From JAXGPF01 sp964463985 (GTDB lineage Bacteria; Verrucomicrobiota; Kiritimatiellia; JAAZAB01), in NCBI GenBank assembly GCA_964463985.1, contig CAYXEK010000007.1, positions 1 to 64,000 on the forward strand: a DNA stretch of 64,000 nucleotides, read 5' to 3'. The notes under the pieces are model-generated. The model saw only the letters and a list, made by a program, of their open reading frames with translations. It had not been told where the DNA came from and ran no database searches. This document shows positions 61,993-64,000 of this stretch, one piece after another (the stretch's first letter is position 1; each line of letters starts with the position of its first letter). The translations under genes were made by a program, and so were the position numbers.

Positions 61993-64000
61993 TTACTCCT
62001 CAAACACCACAACCGCCCAGCCGCGCAGATAGGGAATGCATACCGTGGCATAATTGCCGTCAATGGTGAAATCCAGGCGCTCCCGGGCGGGCGCCAGGTA
62101 CACCTGCCGGGGGACGCGGCCGTCCAGACGCAGGCTGACGGTCAGCCCGGTCAACTCCAGCGGCTCTTCGATCATGTTGATTCCCGCGCCGCGCGCTTCG
62201 GGAAGGTAGGCCAGCACATACACCATGCGCCGGCCGGGCTGCGACGTCACGGTGATCCGGGCAAAAGACGGCAATACGAGCCGCACGGGCATACCGGCGG
62301 AAGCGCGCACCAGCGGTTCCGGGAGAAACCGCGCCAGCAGGTTGGCGATGATCTGCCGCATGGGCGTGGCCGCGCTTTTATAATACGTCTGGAAAATGGG
62401 GTGGCTGACATAGGCGACACGCCCCTTGAGCGTGACTGCGGGCCGGCCTGTGTCCCTGTCCGGCGGCGTGTAACGGTTGGCATGCCGGCCGTCCCATTCG
62501 TTGTTGTAATAAGGCGCCACAATCGTCGCCAGCACTTCCGTGCCCGGCCGGGCCTTGACGGCCAGGCCGTGCGCATACAGGGTCACCGGCATGTCCGGCA
62601 AGCCGGTGGCCAACTCCGGCTGAAACGCAATATAGGCCGGATCGTATGGATCGGCGCCGGCATACTCCACACCGAAATCATCCAGCACGAACCTTTCCCG
62701 CGCTGCATCCAACCCGGAATTGCCGGTGGCGATGATGGCGCCACCGCGGGCCAGGTGCTTTTGCAGGCGCCCGGCGATTTCGGCATTGACGGTGATTTCG
62801 TCCGGCAAAACCAGCACCTGGTATTTATCCCACGGCGCCGCCAGGCTGACATTGTCGAACTGCATTTTCAGTTCGCATAACACGCGGGTGGCGGCCTTGA
62901 GCGACATCAAGGCGGCCTGGTTCTGCTGTTCCCGGACGCCGCCGCGCCATTTATAGCCGGGATAGCAGCAGGATGGCATGATATTAGCCATTTCCGTCAC
63001 CGGCACGGCGCCCGCGATCCACGGCTGCAGCGGCCGCAGTTTATCATAGACAGCCTGGTCCAATGCCATCACGGCGGGGTTCAGATCGCCGCGCGGGTGC
63101 AGATGGTCGCCGATATTCGGCATCAAGCCGTTGGCAATGCCGTTGATGCAATCATACTCCACGCCGGCCGGGGCGCGGACACCGCCAAAATCGCCCCAGG
63201 TCATCTGGAACCGGCCGGTCATGTTCAACACCGGCTTGCCCAGCGTGCGCAGATGCCGCGCCATCATGGGCAGCAGCTCGTAGCCGCTGCCGCCCTGCGG
63301 CAGACATTCGAGTTCCAGGTAGTTGCCGAAATCCGCCTGGGCTTCGTAATCCAGCCCGTTGAAATAAAGCAGCAGGCCGGGATTGACGCCGCGGACAGCT
63401 GCGGACAGCCGGCGCCCCATGTTGACCATTTTGTCGTAATTAAAATCGTGCAATTGCTCCGGATTGCGCCAGTCCACGCCGACGGCCTTCATCTTCTCCA
63501 TGCATTCAATCCCGATGCAAGGCTGGGTCTGGCAGCAGTCGAAAAAGAAGCCGCTTACCGGATACGCCCGCGCCACTTCCACCGCCATCCCGGCCACATG
63601 CTCAGCATACCCGGTGTTGTAACACATCTGACGGCAATAGGCGTTGTTGAACCGTTCGTCATACATCCGGCCATCGGCGCGCAGCACGGTCCAATCGCGC
63701 CGGCGATACGCTTCCTCATGGCTCAAGCCGACATTGATATAGGCGGAAACGGCAATGTTTTCGGCGCGGCATGCCCGGACAAGATCGCCGAACAAATCGC
63801 GCTTCAGGGCCGGATGGGGTATGCCCAGTTTGGTGGGATAATAAGCCATCCCCTGATTGCAGCGCGCCGGAAAGACGATGAAATCCGCGCCGCATTCCCG
63901 GATCCGGCCGGCGAAGGCCTTGGCGTCAAAATCAGCGCCCACGTCCGGGTTCGCCGGCATGGTGTGAAAATCAAAGAACAGCGACCATTGGGGTAAATGC
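61993..64000 (-). CDS. Alpha-L-fucosidase-like/GHL6-type glycoside hydrolase, partial (start beyond window)
   Basis: At least 668 residues; a methionine codon exists at 63960 but the frame continues open upstream to the window edge and the extra residues (HLPQWSLFFDFHT) fit the conserved start of such barrels, so the true start lies beyond 64000. The barrel shows GADFIVFPARCNQGMAYYPTK, GFFFDCCQTQPCIGIECMEKM and LLLYFNGLDYEAQADFGNYLELECLPQGG; then a beta-galactosidase-trimerisation-like (GATase) domain (VLVLPDEITVNAEIAGRLQKHLARGGAIIATGNSG) and a C-terminal beta domain. Family GH29-like or hypothetical family GHL6 is the best guess; substrate unknown. Confidence 0.8.
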   Translation of the reverse strand, partial: HLPQWSLFFDFHTMPANPDVGADFDAKAFAGRIRECGADFIVFPARCNQGMAYYPTKLGIPHPALKRDLFGDLVRACRAENIAVSAYINVGLSHEEAYRRRDWTVLRADGRMYDERFNNAYCRQMCYNTGYAEHVAGMAVEVARAYPVSGFFFDCCQTQPCIGIECMEKMKAVGVDWRNPEQLHDFNYDKMVNMGRRLSAAVRGVNPGLLLYFNGLDYEAQADFGNYLELECLPQGGSGYELLPMMARHLRTLGKPVLNMTGRFQMTWGDFGGVRAPAGVEYDCINGIANGLMPNIGDHLHPRGDLNPAVMALDQAVYDKLRPLQPWIAGAVPVTEMANIMPSCCYPGYKWRGGVREQQNQAALMSLKAATRVLCELKMQFDNVSLAAPWDKYQVLVLPDEITVNAEIAGRLQKHLARGGAIIATGNSGLDAARERFVLDDFGVEYAGADPYDPAYIAFQPELATGLPDMPVTLYAHGLAVKARPGTEVLATIVAPYYNNEWDGRHANRYTPPDRDTGRPAVTLKGRVAYVSHPIFQTYYKSAATPMRQIIANLLARFLPEPLVRASAGMPVRLVLPSFARITVTSQPGRRMVYVLAYLPEARGAGINMIEEPLELTGLTVSLRLDGRVPRQVYLAPARERLDFTIDGNYATVCIPYLRGWAVVVFEE

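Overview
The window is about 64 kb of GC-rich bacterial chromosome. I infer the PVC superphylum, most likely Lentisphaerota or Kiritimatiellota. The reasons are the density of glycoside hydrolases and beta-helix proteins, several UroD-like methyltransferase paralogues, many prepilin-type proteins without a secretion machine beside them, and a GntR regulator fused to a solute-binding domain. This is inference from gene content; no rRNA or tRNA is visible to settle it.

Layout. (a) 0.17-24.9 kb is one long minus-strand block of polysaccharide-degradation genes: a GH36-like galactosidase, two heparinase II/III-like proteins (one fused to a beta-propeller), a GH28 pectinase-like enzyme, two secreted beta-helix proteins, a LamG-type lectin protein, a nitrilase-family amidohydrolase, a Gfo/Idh/MocA oxidoreductase, a UroD-like protein, and at the upstream end a GntR-solute-binding regulator. 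About 9.8 kb of this block (12.5-22.3 kb) lies between direct repeats of the UroD gene's 5' end and looks inserted. (b) 25-32.1 kb is housekeeping and envelope: hisD-hisC, a Wzt-like ABC ATPase, a methyltransferase and gmhA on plus; rplU-rpmA-obgE on minus. (c) 32.4-40.6 kb holds a membrane protein, a creatininase-like enzyme, a hexosaminidase-like hydrolase, a secreted esterase, a radical-SAM sulfatase-maturase-like protein and a DUF1846 protein. (d) 41.1-47.9 kb is a seven-gene plus-strand pseudopilin/PilX-like operon. (e) 48.2-59.2 kb has two more UroD-like proteins, a class I aldolase, a thioredoxin, a large secreted protein of unknown function, an AraC regulator divergent from a corrinoid protein, a GH29 fucosidase and bioB. 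(f) 59.5-64 kb has a CPA2-type antiporter behind a consensus promoter, and a glycosidase-like gene running off the right edge.

The most unusual signal is not a gene. It is a dispersed element of about 120 bp with 18-bp terminal inverted repeats, three internal hairpins (a cloverleaf fold) and 4-5-bp target-site duplications. There are four full copies and one truncated copy. One copy can be compared with its own empty site because the flanking sequence is duplicated elsewhere in the window. Another sits in frame inside the signal-peptide-coding region of a secreted esterase, adding 41 codons without breaking the gene. I read this as an undescribed MITE-like family.

Functionally the locus suggests a heterotrophic degrader of sulfated or uronic-acid and fucose-containing polysaccharides, with corrinoid-dependent methyl transfer as a possible side pathway (inference).
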